A stretch of DNA of 64,000 nucleotides, taken from the NCBI GenBank assembly GCA_947259195.1, contig CAMYLC010000058.1, forward strand, positions 1 through 64,000, read 5' to 3'. How positions within the stretch are numbered: position 1 is the stretch's first letter; each line of letters opens with the position of its first letter. The position numbers were made by a program, and so were the translations under genes. Shown here in pieces: positions 42,401-50,256 of this stretch. The notes beneath the pieces are model-generated. The model saw nothing but the letters and a program-made list of their open reading frames with translations. It was not told where the DNA came from and did not search any database. Source of the DNA: Thermoanaerobaculia bacterium (GTDB taxonomy: Bacteria; Acidobacteriota; Thermoanaerobaculia; Multivoradales; JAHEKO01).

Positions 42401-42613
42401 GGGCTGACGTGGCTCCGCGAGCGTGACGCGGAAGCGGCAGACCCTCTACCCCATCTCCAGAGCGCCTACCGGGAGATCCTGCGCAAGGCCTCGCACCTGG
42501 AGCCGCAACGGCGCCATCATTTCCTGTTTCAGATTGCAGAGCACCGAGAGATCCTCGAAGCCGGGACCCATGCGGGGCTGCCTCTCGACCTGGACCTTTC
42601 CCTGGAACCCTGA
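39458..42613 (+). CDS. Large NTPase-TPR protein with a cyclase-like N-terminal remnant
   Basis: The 1,051-residue protein has three parts. Residues ~77-170 (VHLGLTLVDSL, VLISPGEVLFRQGL, DAVGEHVEAWAGNLQPGRVHIT) resemble a class III nucleotide cyclase domain that lacks its metal and base residues. Residues ~185-560 form a STAND/AAA-like NTPase with Walker A EGVLGCGKS (216-224) and Walker B LYLVVDDVEQID (320-331). Residues ~620-1000 hold TPR repeats such as GRYQAAETTIRLALSAAQ and NYPSALESYREAQELLEEYG. Cyclase-AAA-TPR proteins are common signalling scaffolds. The GTG at 39458 has GGGAGG upstream. The cyclase reading is my inference. Confidence 0.78.
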   Translation: MTAARSMKNKKEQPFDLRLPGAVLRIWPERSTSARSDKPPRLEDLLPDLPGLHRLDSGIAVITPEAPDPAPVDTAVHLGLTLVDSLQRRHSPAGSKGPRVLISPGEVLFRQGLPSLTVDAVGEHVEAWAGNLQPGRVHITGWAACMLEEPRDLSPSSVTAELLGGSIPVFEVGSLQRVGVPWRNPELLNRRLRPLPRTALFNSVKDHLNVPAWRVEGVLGCGKSRLVFEVLLNTGTPALWLRARPTRRRGGSLARQIAEQLLAPSPPSPSLLLLPNVRDVKVQDAIHALLLADDVDDKPALVEQLPTILARISASLLSPLYLVVDDVEQIDSRDSNFIQNLLDHPQLGKGFHLLLVGRGGLALAPAMHQLPTLPVHPFDKSEMEDLAEQLFKGLSLPDSVEGRLRETTQGYPFALEEGMVALIREKNLRRVYGSFFFAGVESIDFKPSARLVCHLVAEAARLEALLPLQLLSAVGGSVPAESLDAAAKGLGTSPPKTWEFAPVAAGLLHSVTTPWGPGVELTSPAYSVALRQSLAPETTEQARHLMGQVLADSSGTGEAHWQSYGLLKGTREGLESLIQTLKTPHAARVPADQMLDTLDDELRSLRKRRGSTNTELEILWRLLPLARKQGRLHEYESELARAVDLASGHPSRLLALAGLKGEMDREAGRYQAAETTIRLALSAAQGADERRQALLLIQLGRLHLDQERFEEAKELFEKLDVTLERRGATALCAACRYHLGNIAAQENRLEEALELHQEALAERRKQGIQRAAGNSLTALGAVYLAIGNYPSALESYREAQELLEEYGAEDDVGFPLLGLGKVFNRLGDYTAASKPLRLALSLRRGKDEVAGEAVARLAVAENHLFLGQHDKALEEATDAQFKLNVISRKSLLADAELLLGRIGLQQRRFDSVLEHLSSALEVHRQVGDDEAVGFDLAMLIRLAINTEETEDAAEWSGQLLEHLQNLPRAELLEEIQFGLYRGLTWLRERDAEAADPLPHLQSAYREILRKASHLEPQRRHHFLFQIAEHREILEAGTHAGLPLDLDLSLEP

Positions 42614-42618
42614 GCTCT

Positions 42619-43332
42619 TCACTGTCGACCCAAGTAGCCGTCGAGCTGATCTCTCTCGAAGACGGTCAGCTTCGATGCTTCGATGAAGTACGTCTCACCC
42701 GACTCAGGCATCGGCAAGCGGACTACGGAGAGCAGCCGCTCGAATCCTTCGCATTCGGTATCACTACCCGGTGCGAAGAGTGCCAGGCCCCGACAAAGAG
42801 TGACCATCTGCCCGGCTAGCCGACTCTTGACCCGAACCTCGATGAAGCGCGGCAGCCTCTCGGCCACGACTCGATAGCCCAAGTCTTCGCGGGTGATCGC
42901 GAACTGCCCTTCGATCGAGGTCTCCTGTTCGGGCAGCTCGACGAAATCGGTCATCTGAGCTGGCAGGCCAGCAACTTCGAGATCGGCCTGCAGCTCTGCC
43001 TCGCCCTGGAATCGGGCTGTCAGTCGGGCTCCGTGGGAGATGCCCTCTATTGGCCAAATAAGAAGCTGGTGACGTGACACCTCCAGAATCGGATTCGTCG
43101 AATGGAGTTGAATGAGGATGGCCCCCTGCTCGATCGGAGCGATATCAGCCGGCAGATCCCGGTGGATGCCGTCGATCCGGTCCGACTCGAGCAACGCGGA
43201 ATTTCCGGGTTTATCCGTCTCCGCCTTCACCGGCAGCGACAAAAGCGATGCCAGCATCATCCAGACCGCGATCAGCGGCCGGCTCTGCTCCCGTCGGCGT
43301 CGGGAGAGTCTCGCAAAGAGATTCTGTTGCAT
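42619..43332 (-). CDS. Exported uncharacterised protein
   Basis: The ~237-residue precursor has a signal peptide (PLIAVWMMLASLLSLPVKA, cleavage likely after KA). The mature part has beta-rich stretches such as RLTARFQGEAELQADLEVAGLP, then RFIEVRVKSRLAGQMVTLCRGLALFAPGSDTECEGF, suggesting a disulfide-linked Ig-like or sandwich fold. I do not recognise the family. It is the last gene of a minus-strand pair, 35 bases after the VWA gene, so the two are probably co-expressed and may act together in the periplasm. The start is the ATG at 43332; the ATG at 43350 is also possible. Confidence 0.7.
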   Translation of the reverse strand: MQQNLFARLSRRRREQSRPLIAVWMMLASLLSLPVKAETDKPGNSALLESDRIDGIHRDLPADIAPIEQGAILIQLHSTNPILEVSRHQLLIWPIEGISHGARLTARFQGEAELQADLEVAGLPAQMTDFVELPEQETSIEGQFAITREDLGYRVVAERLPRFIEVRVKSRLAGQMVTLCRGLALFAPGSDTECEGFERLLSVVRLPMPESGETYFIEASKLTVFERDQLDGYLGRQ

Positions 43333-43367
43333 AGCTCTGTCGACCACCATCAGCGGACAAGTCCGGA

Positions 43368-45893
43368 CTATGGATAGTAGCCGCGGATGGTCCTGGCCTT
43401 CAACTTGCCATTCCGGACCTCGACCTCGACCTCGCGAAACTGGCCGTCAGGCTCGGGATTGTCCGACGCGTAGGCCACCAGGTACTGACTTCTCAGCTCC
43501 TCTTCTATTTCGCGGTAGACGCCAGTCAGTTCCTGCGCCTTGGAAATGAAGAACACTCGGCCGCCGGTTTCCTCCGCCAGGTTGGTCAGCTTGTTGCGCA
43601 CCCCCCTCTCCAGGGCACCCACGTCGAGGCCGACAGCATAGATGGTCACTCCGCTGCGGCGGGCAAACTCGAGGGAATCTCGAAAGGGCATGGCGCTGGC
43701 TGTATCATCTCCATCCGAGAGCAGGATCAAAGCACGGCGTCCCCGCATGGCCCTGAAATAGTAGAGGCCTGTAACCACCGCGTCGTGCAGAGTCGTCCAA
43801 CCCACCGATTGGAGATCTTCGAGTGAGTCCTGAACGGCACCGACGTCATCGGTCGGGGCGATGAGCAATCTTGGCTGATCGCTAAAGGCGACCGCGAAGA
43901 CCTTGTCACGTAGGGTGATGATGTTCTCCAGAAAGCCGATGGCCGCTGCCTTGGCTTCCGGCAGGGATTCGGTCATGGAGCCCGAGGTATCGATCACGAA
44001 GCCGAGTGTCAGGGGAAGATCTTCCACCAGTTCGAACTTGGTGATCTTCTGTGGCCGTCCATCCTCTTCGACCGCAAAGTCCTCCTGCGTGAGACCCTTG
44101 ACTGGCCTGCCGCTGCGGTCCGTGACGGTCGTAAAGAGCTCTACCAGCTTGACCTCGACCTCCTCCAAGAACTGGGGTGCGTTGAGGAAGCGCACCTCTT
44201 CTGCGCGGCTTTCGTCATCGAGATACGCGACAACGCTCAGATAGGCCATTCCGCCCGCCGGCGGGATTTCTATCTCCACCTCCCAGGGAGGGCTCGGTAG
44301 CTCGGCAACCGACTCCTCGTTGATCTTGAACTCCACTCTTTCGACTCGGCGGTCTTCCGGCACCACAACCTCGGCTCGGGCAATCGTGCGACCGCGCACT
44401 GCGGCTCCCCGAACCGGATCGATGATCCGCACCCGGAAGGCGCCTCGCGGCTGATTGATCACGACTTCATCGGTGGCTACGATCTCACCCACCTCGTCGA
44501 CACCCTCGGCCCTGACGACCTGCTCCACCGGGAACTGGGCCAATCGAAGCTCGGCGGTGAAGGGACGGCCCGAGCGAGTCATTTGCGGCTTGCCATCGAC
44601 AAGAAAACGCACTTTCGAGATGCGGCCGCCGGTGACCAGGGCTTCGGCTCTCCAGAGTCCCAGGACGACTTCCGTCGGGGGTGGCACCAACAGAAGGCTG
44701 TCCTGACCCTGGATCTGGGAGCTGCCCAGATCCTGGCCCATGGCCACGATCGTTCCCTCGGGCACCGGTGGTATTTCCATGGCCTGTGGCTCTTCGGGCA
44801 CGACAAATCCTTTGGTCAGGTAGGCTTCCGCGCCGCCGACCTCGTCCCGCACTCGCAGTCGAACCAGAAATGTCCGATTCGGGCGCAGCAACTGGTCCAT
44901 GGCCAAGACAATCGGCACGTCCTGCGTCGGTGGCTCGATCTTGAACCGTACTCTGAACTCATCGAATACCTTCCCATCCTGTTCGATCACGCCTTCCATG
45001 GCGAGGATGAGACCCTGTTCTTCGTCTTCCTCGGCGATCTCCAACTCGGCTGCTGAGGGGATGGGCACCACAAACCGCGCTACGGTGCGCTGGCGAACTT
45101 TGTCAGGGAAGAAGACCTCCAGCTCATTGGTTTCCAGCTGCTTCACCGCCTCGGTCGGCTCGCTGGCTACCGCCCGACGGGCCCACTCGGCCAAATCCGG
45201 AGGTGGCCCGAAATACCGCAGAATGTCTTCCTTCTGAGGTCTTCCAGGCTGAAAGCCTCGCAAGCCCTCGACCCCGGTGGCCTCATCCACCAGCCGCGCC
45301 TGCTTGCAGATCTGGAGGTCGAAACGCTTGGCGATCTTGCGTCCTCCCAGCTCCTCCCATTGTTCCAGCCAATACTCCATCTCCTGGTTGTAAAGCACTC
45401 GCTTGGAATCGATCGGCAACCAGACGCGATAGGGGCCATCGGGAATCGTCTCGTAGAAGACCAGGGACACCGCAGCTTCCGCCTCACCATAGACCCAGAT
45501 CTCTACGGGTTTGAAGGCCATCGCACACTCGATCTCCAACCGCCGGGTCGGCCTGCCGTGCAAGAACAGAGCAGCGGCCCGCTGATCCTCAAGTGCGAGA
45601 AACTCCGAATGCACCAGGCGGTAACGCGCTTCGATGGCCTCCAGAAGCTCGTTCTCCGGAGTCTCTGGCACGGGATCATCGGCCAGAAATGCCTCGATCA
45701 TCGAGTCGCGCTCGTCGGCAGAGGCCTCGACAAAGACCTGGCGCTGGTCGTCGGTAAGCAAGAGAGTCGGCACGTCCTGTAGGAAGGACCGCTGATACTC
45801 CGGCCAGAGGACGATTTCTTCCCAGTCCTGGGCCAGACAGAAAGGTGCCAGGGCGAGGATCGACAGGATGATCAAGGAAATTCGTCTGAGCAT
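43368..45893 (-). CDS. Exported VWA-domain protein, acidobacterial VWFA-related type
   Basis: The 841-residue protein has a signal peptide (LIILSILALAPFCLAQ). A GWxTD-like N-terminal region follows (LLTDDQRQVFVEASADERDSMIEAFLADDPVPETPENELLEAI), then beta-sandwich modules. The C-terminal VWA domain starts near residue 622, with its MIDAS at D635-T-S637-G-S639 and matching VGWTTLHDAV and LLSDGDDT. The combination with the preceding TVTDRSGRPVKGLTQEDFAVEEDG is the VWFA-related Acidobacterial signature. It probably mediates metal-dependent binding outside the inner membrane. AAGGGAA lies about 7 bases before the ATG at 45893. Its ligand is unknown. Confidence 0.88.
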   Translation of the reverse strand: MLRRISLIILSILALAPFCLAQDWEEIVLWPEYQRSFLQDVPTLLLTDDQRQVFVEASADERDSMIEAFLADDPVPETPENELLEAIEARYRLVHSEFLALEDQRAAALFLHGRPTRRLEIECAMAFKPVEIWVYGEAEAAVSLVFYETIPDGPYRVWLPIDSKRVLYNQEMEYWLEQWEELGGRKIAKRFDLQICKQARLVDEATGVEGLRGFQPGRPQKEDILRYFGPPPDLAEWARRAVASEPTEAVKQLETNELEVFFPDKVRQRTVARFVVPIPSAAELEIAEEDEEQGLILAMEGVIEQDGKVFDEFRVRFKIEPPTQDVPIVLAMDQLLRPNRTFLVRLRVRDEVGGAEAYLTKGFVVPEEPQAMEIPPVPEGTIVAMGQDLGSSQIQGQDSLLLVPPPTEVVLGLWRAEALVTGGRISKVRFLVDGKPQMTRSGRPFTAELRLAQFPVEQVVRAEGVDEVGEIVATDEVVINQPRGAFRVRIIDPVRGAAVRGRTIARAEVVVPEDRRVERVEFKINEESVAELPSPPWEVEIEIPPAGGMAYLSVVAYLDDESRAEEVRFLNAPQFLEEVEVKLVELFTTVTDRSGRPVKGLTQEDFAVEEDGRPQKITKFELVEDLPLTLGFVIDTSGSMTESLPEAKAAAIGFLENIITLRDKVFAVAFSDQPRLLIAPTDDVGAVQDSLEDLQSVGWTTLHDAVVTGLYYFRAMRGRRALILLSDGDDTASAMPFRDSLEFARRSGVTIYAVGLDVGALERGVRNKLTNLAEETGGRVFFISKAQELTGVYREIEEELRSQYLVAYASDNPEPDGQFREVEVEVRNGKLKARTIRGYYP

Positions 45894-46054
45894 GAAGGGT
45901 TCCCTTTGCAATATGACTGCCATGGCTCGGTACCGCAGGACCGAAGACTACCGCAGGCCAGGATGCGCCATACAATAGCTCCACCACGCAGCTGCTTCTC
46001 TGGGTCATACGGACCTGACGAAGTGAAGGCTTGCAGAATTCGGAGCCCAAGATC

Positions 46055-47092
46055 ATGCCACGTCGCACCAACGAGCCGATTCACAGCTTCGAGGATGGGG
46101 ACAGCGTCTCCGGATTTGCCTACCTCGCCAAGATGGAGCGACGTCAGGACAAGAATGGTCGCGATTTTCTCGACCTGGTTCTCAAGGATGCCAGCGGCTC
46201 GATCAGCGGCAAGGTGTGGTCCGATAGCCCCGCCTTGAACGGCAACTATGAACTGCACGACTTCGTGGCTTTCAAAGGGACGCTGCAGAGCTATCGTGAT
46301 CAGCTGCAGATGAATGTGCGGGAGTGTCGGCGGGCAATCGAGGACGACCGACAGCATGGCTTCGATGAAGCGCTGCTCATCCCTTCGACCCGACAGAGCA
46401 TCGACGAGCTCGAGCAGCGCTTGACAGAGATTCTGTCTCAGGAGATCGAACACCCGATCCTTCATCGCCTTGCCCAGGAGACACTTGCCAGCCACGGGCA
46501 ACTGCTGCGGGAGCACCCGGCTGCCAAGATGATCCATCACGCTTTTCGGGGCGGCCTTCTGGAGCATGTGGTCTCCATGGCCGAGTTGGCGTTGGGGGTC
46601 TGCCGTCACTATCCGGAGCTCGATAGCGACCTCCTGCTGTTGGGAGTGCTCTTCCACGATCTGGGAAAGACCCAGGAATTGGGCGCCATGCCGCACAACG
46701 ATTACACCCTGGAAGGGCGCCTGGTGGGACACGTCGTGATGGGCCGTGATCTGCTGCGAGAGCGTTGCCGAGCGATCCCCGACTTTCCTACCGATCTGCA
46801 GCTGCACCTCGAGCACCTGGTCCTCTCCCACCAGGGGCGGCTCGAGTTCGGATCACCAGTACAGCCGATGACTCCGGAGGCGCTCGCCCTACACTTCATC
46901 GACGACCTGGACTCCAAGCTGGCGCAGCTGCGAGAGGCGAACGAGAAGGAGCCGGCACTCCAATACTTGACCGGCTTCAGTCGCTTTCTCTACACCGGTT
47001 TCACACCTCGCCAGGAAGAAGTGCCAGGAGAGGGCTCCGAGGAGCCGGAACCATCGTCGACCCCCGCTCAACCGACTCTCGATCTCGACTGA
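46055..47092 (+). CDS. OB-fold/HD-domain nuclease (YhaM-like)
   Basis: The 345-residue cytosolic protein has an N-terminal OB domain (GDSVSGFAYLAKMERRQDKNGRDFLDLVLKDASGSISGKVW). An HD phosphohydrolase core follows: HHAFRGGLLEHVVSMAELALG, then LLGVLFHDLGKTQELG (H201-D202), NDYTLEGRLVGHVVMG and HLVLSHQGRLEFGSPVQPMTPEALALHFIDDLDSKLAQL. This order equals the YhaM 3'-5' exoribonuclease family that trims RNA and single-stranded DNA ends. The ATG at 46055 has GGAG about nine bases upstream. It is followed by an exported amidohydrolase gene with an 85-base gap, so linkage is uncertain. Confidence 0.9.
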   Translation: MPRRTNEPIHSFEDGDSVSGFAYLAKMERRQDKNGRDFLDLVLKDASGSISGKVWSDSPALNGNYELHDFVAFKGTLQSYRDQLQMNVRECRRAIEDDRQHGFDEALLIPSTRQSIDELEQRLTEILSQEIEHPILHRLAQETLASHGQLLREHPAAKMIHHAFRGGLLEHVVSMAELALGVCRHYPELDSDLLLLGVLFHDLGKTQELGAMPHNDYTLEGRLVGHVVMGRDLLRERCRAIPDFPTDLQLHLEHLVLSHQGRLEFGSPVQPMTPEALALHFIDDLDSKLAQLREANEKEPALQYLTGFSRFLYTGFTPRQEEVPGEGSEEPEPSSTPAQPTLDLD

Positions 47093-47177
47093 GCCGATCA
47101 ACGAGCCGTTCCTTTCGACTATACTGGCAACCCCTGCAAGCCCGGCCGACCCACAGCGCGGGACCCTACAAGCTTCG

Positions 47178-48608
47178 ATGTCCACTCAGGTGCCAGCAAT
47201 CAGCCGACGCGAGGTCCTGCAATTCCTCGGCGTGGCTGGTGCCGGAGTCGCACTCGGTTGCGGCCGGAGTGGCGAAACCGGGGTTTCGGGCGCCGCTAGG
47301 GATAACAAGCTGCGTGCGGAGATAGCCCGCAAAGTCCAGAAGACGCCGTTCGTGGACACCCACGAACATCTTCCAGACGAGGCTGATCGCCTGGCCGGCC
47401 TCGGAGTCCCTTGCGATGACTGGAGTCTGCTGTTTCACGACTACCTCCGGTCGGATCTGGTTGCTGCCGGAATGCCAGCTTCGGAGATCGCTGCGTTCTT
47501 CTCCAGAAACGTCGAACCTCGGCGCAAGTGGCAGATCCTGGAGCCTTTCTGGCCACGAGTTATGAACACCGGCTTTGGCCAGGCGCTTCGGATCTCAATG
47601 CGGGAGCTGTATGGCGTCGAGGCTCTCGAAACCAAGACCATTCCCCTCTTGCAGGAAGCGTACGAGGACTTTCGCAAACCAGGAATGTACGAGAAGGTCC
47701 TGGTCAAGGAATCAAACATCGAATCCTGTCAGGTCAACACCGATGGCCTGCCCTTCCACGAGTCCAAACAGCCGACGTTGCTGATGCAGGATTTGAGCTT
47801 CCAGACACTTCACATGGACCCCGACATCGGCGGGCTGTCGAGGCAGGCGGGCATCGCAGTTCGATCGCTCGATGACTGGCACGAGGTGATTCGGTGGTGG
47901 TTCGACAGGTACTCGAAATATGCCGTCGCGGCTAAGAGCCAGGGCGCCTATCTGCGACGCATCAACTACCACCGAGTGGCGCAGGAAGAAGCAGAGCCCG
48001 TGTTCGCCCAGATTCTCCGTGGCGAGAGCCCGGAGCACAGCAGGATCCAGTTGCTGGAGGATCATCTGTTCTGGTTCTGTGTCGATCAGGCCACCCAGCA
48101 CCAGCTGCCGGTGAAGATTCACACAGGCTATCTCTCGGGCGAAAGGATCGAGAATTTTCGCCACATCACTCAGCATCCACACGACATCATCGAGCTGTGC
48201 CGACAGGCTCACGAGACGAGTTTCGTCTTCCTGCACATCTCCTATCCCTACTGGCAAGAGCTCATCGCGGTTGCGAAGCGCTTCTCCGCCGCCCATATCG
48301 ACATGAGCTGGGCGTGGGCCTTGGATCCGGCTGGCGCCACCGAGTTTCTCAAGCGATATCTCGTCTCGGCGCCGTGGAACAAGGTGTTCACATTTGGCGG
48401 TGACTACTCCGTCGTGGAGTGCGTCCTCGGTCACGCGGTAATGGCCCGCCAGGGCATCACCCAGGCCCTGGCTGAGCTGGTCGAAGAAGGTTGGCTTCGA
48501 CATCAGGAAGCGGTCGGTCTGGTGGAACCTCTGCTCCGTGGCAACGCGAGAACAACCTTCAACCTTGAAGAAAAGACCAGGGCTCTCTCCAAGGCCCCAT
48601 GGGCCTGA
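47178..48608 (+). CDS. Exported amidohydrolase-superfamily protein (Tat lipoprotein)
   Basis: The 476-residue protein begins with a twin-arginine/lipoprotein-type signal: SRREVLQFLGVAGAGVALGC, with C28 as the acylation site. It is an amidohydrolase-superfamily TIM barrel with the metal pair D60-T-H62-E-H64 (FVDTHEHL). Further metal-site candidates are HTGYLSGERIENFRH, FVFLHISYPYW and the late FTFGGDYSVVE. The arrangement resembles uronate isomerase-type and related amidohydrolases in which a fourth-strand histidine is present. The reaction is not predictable. It precedes a phosphodiesterase-like lipoprotein and an SGNH hydrolase on the same strand, suggesting joint action at the cell envelope. 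Confidence 0.8.
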   Translation: MSTQVPAISRREVLQFLGVAGAGVALGCGRSGETGVSGAARDNKLRAEIARKVQKTPFVDTHEHLPDEADRLAGLGVPCDDWSLLFHDYLRSDLVAAGMPASEIAAFFSRNVEPRRKWQILEPFWPRVMNTGFGQALRISMRELYGVEALETKTIPLLQEAYEDFRKPGMYEKVLVKESNIESCQVNTDGLPFHESKQPTLLMQDLSFQTLHMDPDIGGLSRQAGIAVRSLDDWHEVIRWWFDRYSKYAVAAKSQGAYLRRINYHRVAQEEAEPVFAQILRGESPEHSRIQLLEDHLFWFCVDQATQHQLPVKIHTGYLSGERIENFRHITQHPHDIIELCRQAHETSFVFLHISYPYWQELIAVAKRFSAAHIDMSWAWALDPAGATEFLKRYLVSAPWNKVFTFGGDYSVVECVLGHAVMARQGITQALAELVEEGWLRHQEAVGLVEPLLRGNARTTFNLEEKTRALSKAPWA

Positions 48609-48631
48609 GGCGACGCGATGGACACTCTTCA

Positions 48632-50215
48632 ATGAACCGAATCTCCAGAAAACCGCGCGCCAGGCGGGCGGCCATGCTCCTCGTCGCCCTGCTGATGAGC
48701 CTCTCCTGCGCCCGCCGGAAGGACGAAACCGGCCGCCTGCCGACCATGTTCGTGGGTGTCGATGGCGCCTCGTGGGTGGCGATCGAAGAGCTCTGGGAGC
48801 AGGGTCGGCTTCCCAATCTGCGCGCTCTCGCCGAACGGGGGGTCACCAGCAAACTCAAACCGGTGGCTGATATCTCTCCGGTCATCTGGACCAGCATGGT
48901 CACCGGGGTGAAGCCAAAGACACACGGGATCGAGGACTTCCTCCTCCCCACCGACCAAGGAGACATCCCGGTCACGTCCAGCATTCGCCGGGTCCCCGCA
49001 CTCTGGAACATGCTGTCCATGGCTGACAAACGCGTTGCCGCCCTGGGATGGTGGGCCTCGTGGCCGGCGGAACCCGTCAACGGTATCGTGGTTTCGGATC
49101 GAGCCCTCCGCGGTGTCGAGCATGGCCTGTACCCTGAAAGCCTGGCACCGCGATTTCAGGAAATTGCAGATCGATTCCCACAGCCCACCGAGTCCGGCCT
49201 ACAGGCGGAGGTCGCCCGCCAGGACAGCGTCATGGGGGAGCTGGCCCGCCAGCTGGCGAGTGAGGATTTCGATCTGATTCTGGTCTATCTCCGCAGCCCC
49301 GACGTCGTCAGTCATCCCTACTGGAAGTACTTCCAGCCGCCCGAGGACGAGGAGATCGACCAGGAGAAGATCGAACGCTTCGGCGAGCTTGTGCCCGCCG
49401 CCTACGAGTTCTTCGACCGGATTCTCGGCCAGCTTGTCGACGCGGCTCCAAGAGAGACGAGTTTTTTCGTCGTCTCTGATCATGGCTTCACCGCCGTCGA
49501 AGGTGAGCAATATCGAATGCTGGTGGACCTGAATCGAGTCCTGGAGCACATGGGATACCTCGTGCGGGTCGACGGCGAGATCGATTGGTCGAGAACCAAA
49601 GCCATCACCTGGAACTCCCCTCCCGGGGTGCCCGAGAAGATGGTGCGCATCGGCCTCCACAATCGAGATCCCAGAGGACCGGTGAGCCCCGGAGATCTGG
49701 ACCAACTGCGCGATCGGCTGGCATCAGACTTGAGGTTGGTCGTCCATGAGAACGGCGCTCCGCTGTTCGGTGTCCGAAATCCGACGAGCGCCCAGCTCGA
49801 GCAAGGTGCCGACCTGACGGTTCTCGTCCACAAACGCAGGAAACCGAGTGCGGTCTTCTTCCATGGCCAGGAGATCCCAGGGATCATGCAGTCGGTCGAA
49901 GAGCTCACCGGCACCCACTCTGTCAAGACCAAGGGGATCTTCATCGCCGCGGGCCCAGACATCGATCCGTCATTTTCCGCCAAGGTCGTCCACGCTCTCG
50001 ACATCGCTCCAACCGTGCTGTACTCCCTGAGTCTGCCGGTGGCAGAAGACTTCGATGGAATGGCGCGTACTCGCCTCTTCAGTCCCGAATTCCGAGCCGC
50101 TAACCCCTTGCAGACCATTCCGACCTGGGGCGAAGCCCGAGAGGGAAGCGCGACGCCATCAGAGATCGACGACGAGCTCGTCGAGGAGCTCAGAGCGCTC
50201 GGCTATCTCGATTGA
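48632..50215 (+). CDS. Alkaline phosphatase-superfamily phosphodiesterase, lipoprotein
   Basis: The 527-residue protein has a signal with lipobox LSC (C26). It is a type I phosphodiesterase/nucleotide pyrophosphatase fold. Visible metal residues are D44 in GVDGASW, the nucleophile-site S82 in ADISPVIWTSMVTG, KTHGIEDF, LRSPDVVSHPYW and VVSDHGFTAVEGE. These match enzymes that cleave phosphodiesters or phosphosugars. It ends EELRALGYLD, a tail also seen in the sulfatase-like lipoprotein at 62 kb. The ATG at 48632 starts just before the signal. It is followed 41 bases later by the SGNH gene. The substrate is not known. Confidence 0.85.
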   Translation: MNRISRKPRARRAAMLLVALLMSLSCARRKDETGRLPTMFVGVDGASWVAIEELWEQGRLPNLRALAERGVTSKLKPVADISPVIWTSMVTGVKPKTHGIEDFLLPTDQGDIPVTSSIRRVPALWNMLSMADKRVAALGWWASWPAEPVNGIVVSDRALRGVEHGLYPESLAPRFQEIADRFPQPTESGLQAEVARQDSVMGELARQLASEDFDLILVYLRSPDVVSHPYWKYFQPPEDEEIDQEKIERFGELVPAAYEFFDRILGQLVDAAPRETSFFVVSDHGFTAVEGEQYRMLVDLNRVLEHMGYLVRVDGEIDWSRTKAITWNSPPGVPEKMVRIGLHNRDPRGPVSPGDLDQLRDRLASDLRLVVHENGAPLFGVRNPTSAQLEQGADLTVLVHKRRKPSAVFFHGQEIPGIMQSVEELTGTHSVKTKGIFIAAGPDIDPSFSAKVVHALDIAPTVLYSLSLPVAEDFDGMARTRLFSPEFRAANPLQTIPTWGEAREGSATPSEIDDELVEELRALGYLD

Positions 50216-50256
50216 CCAACGGCAAAGCTCGATCCGCACACCTCCGCTACGACACC

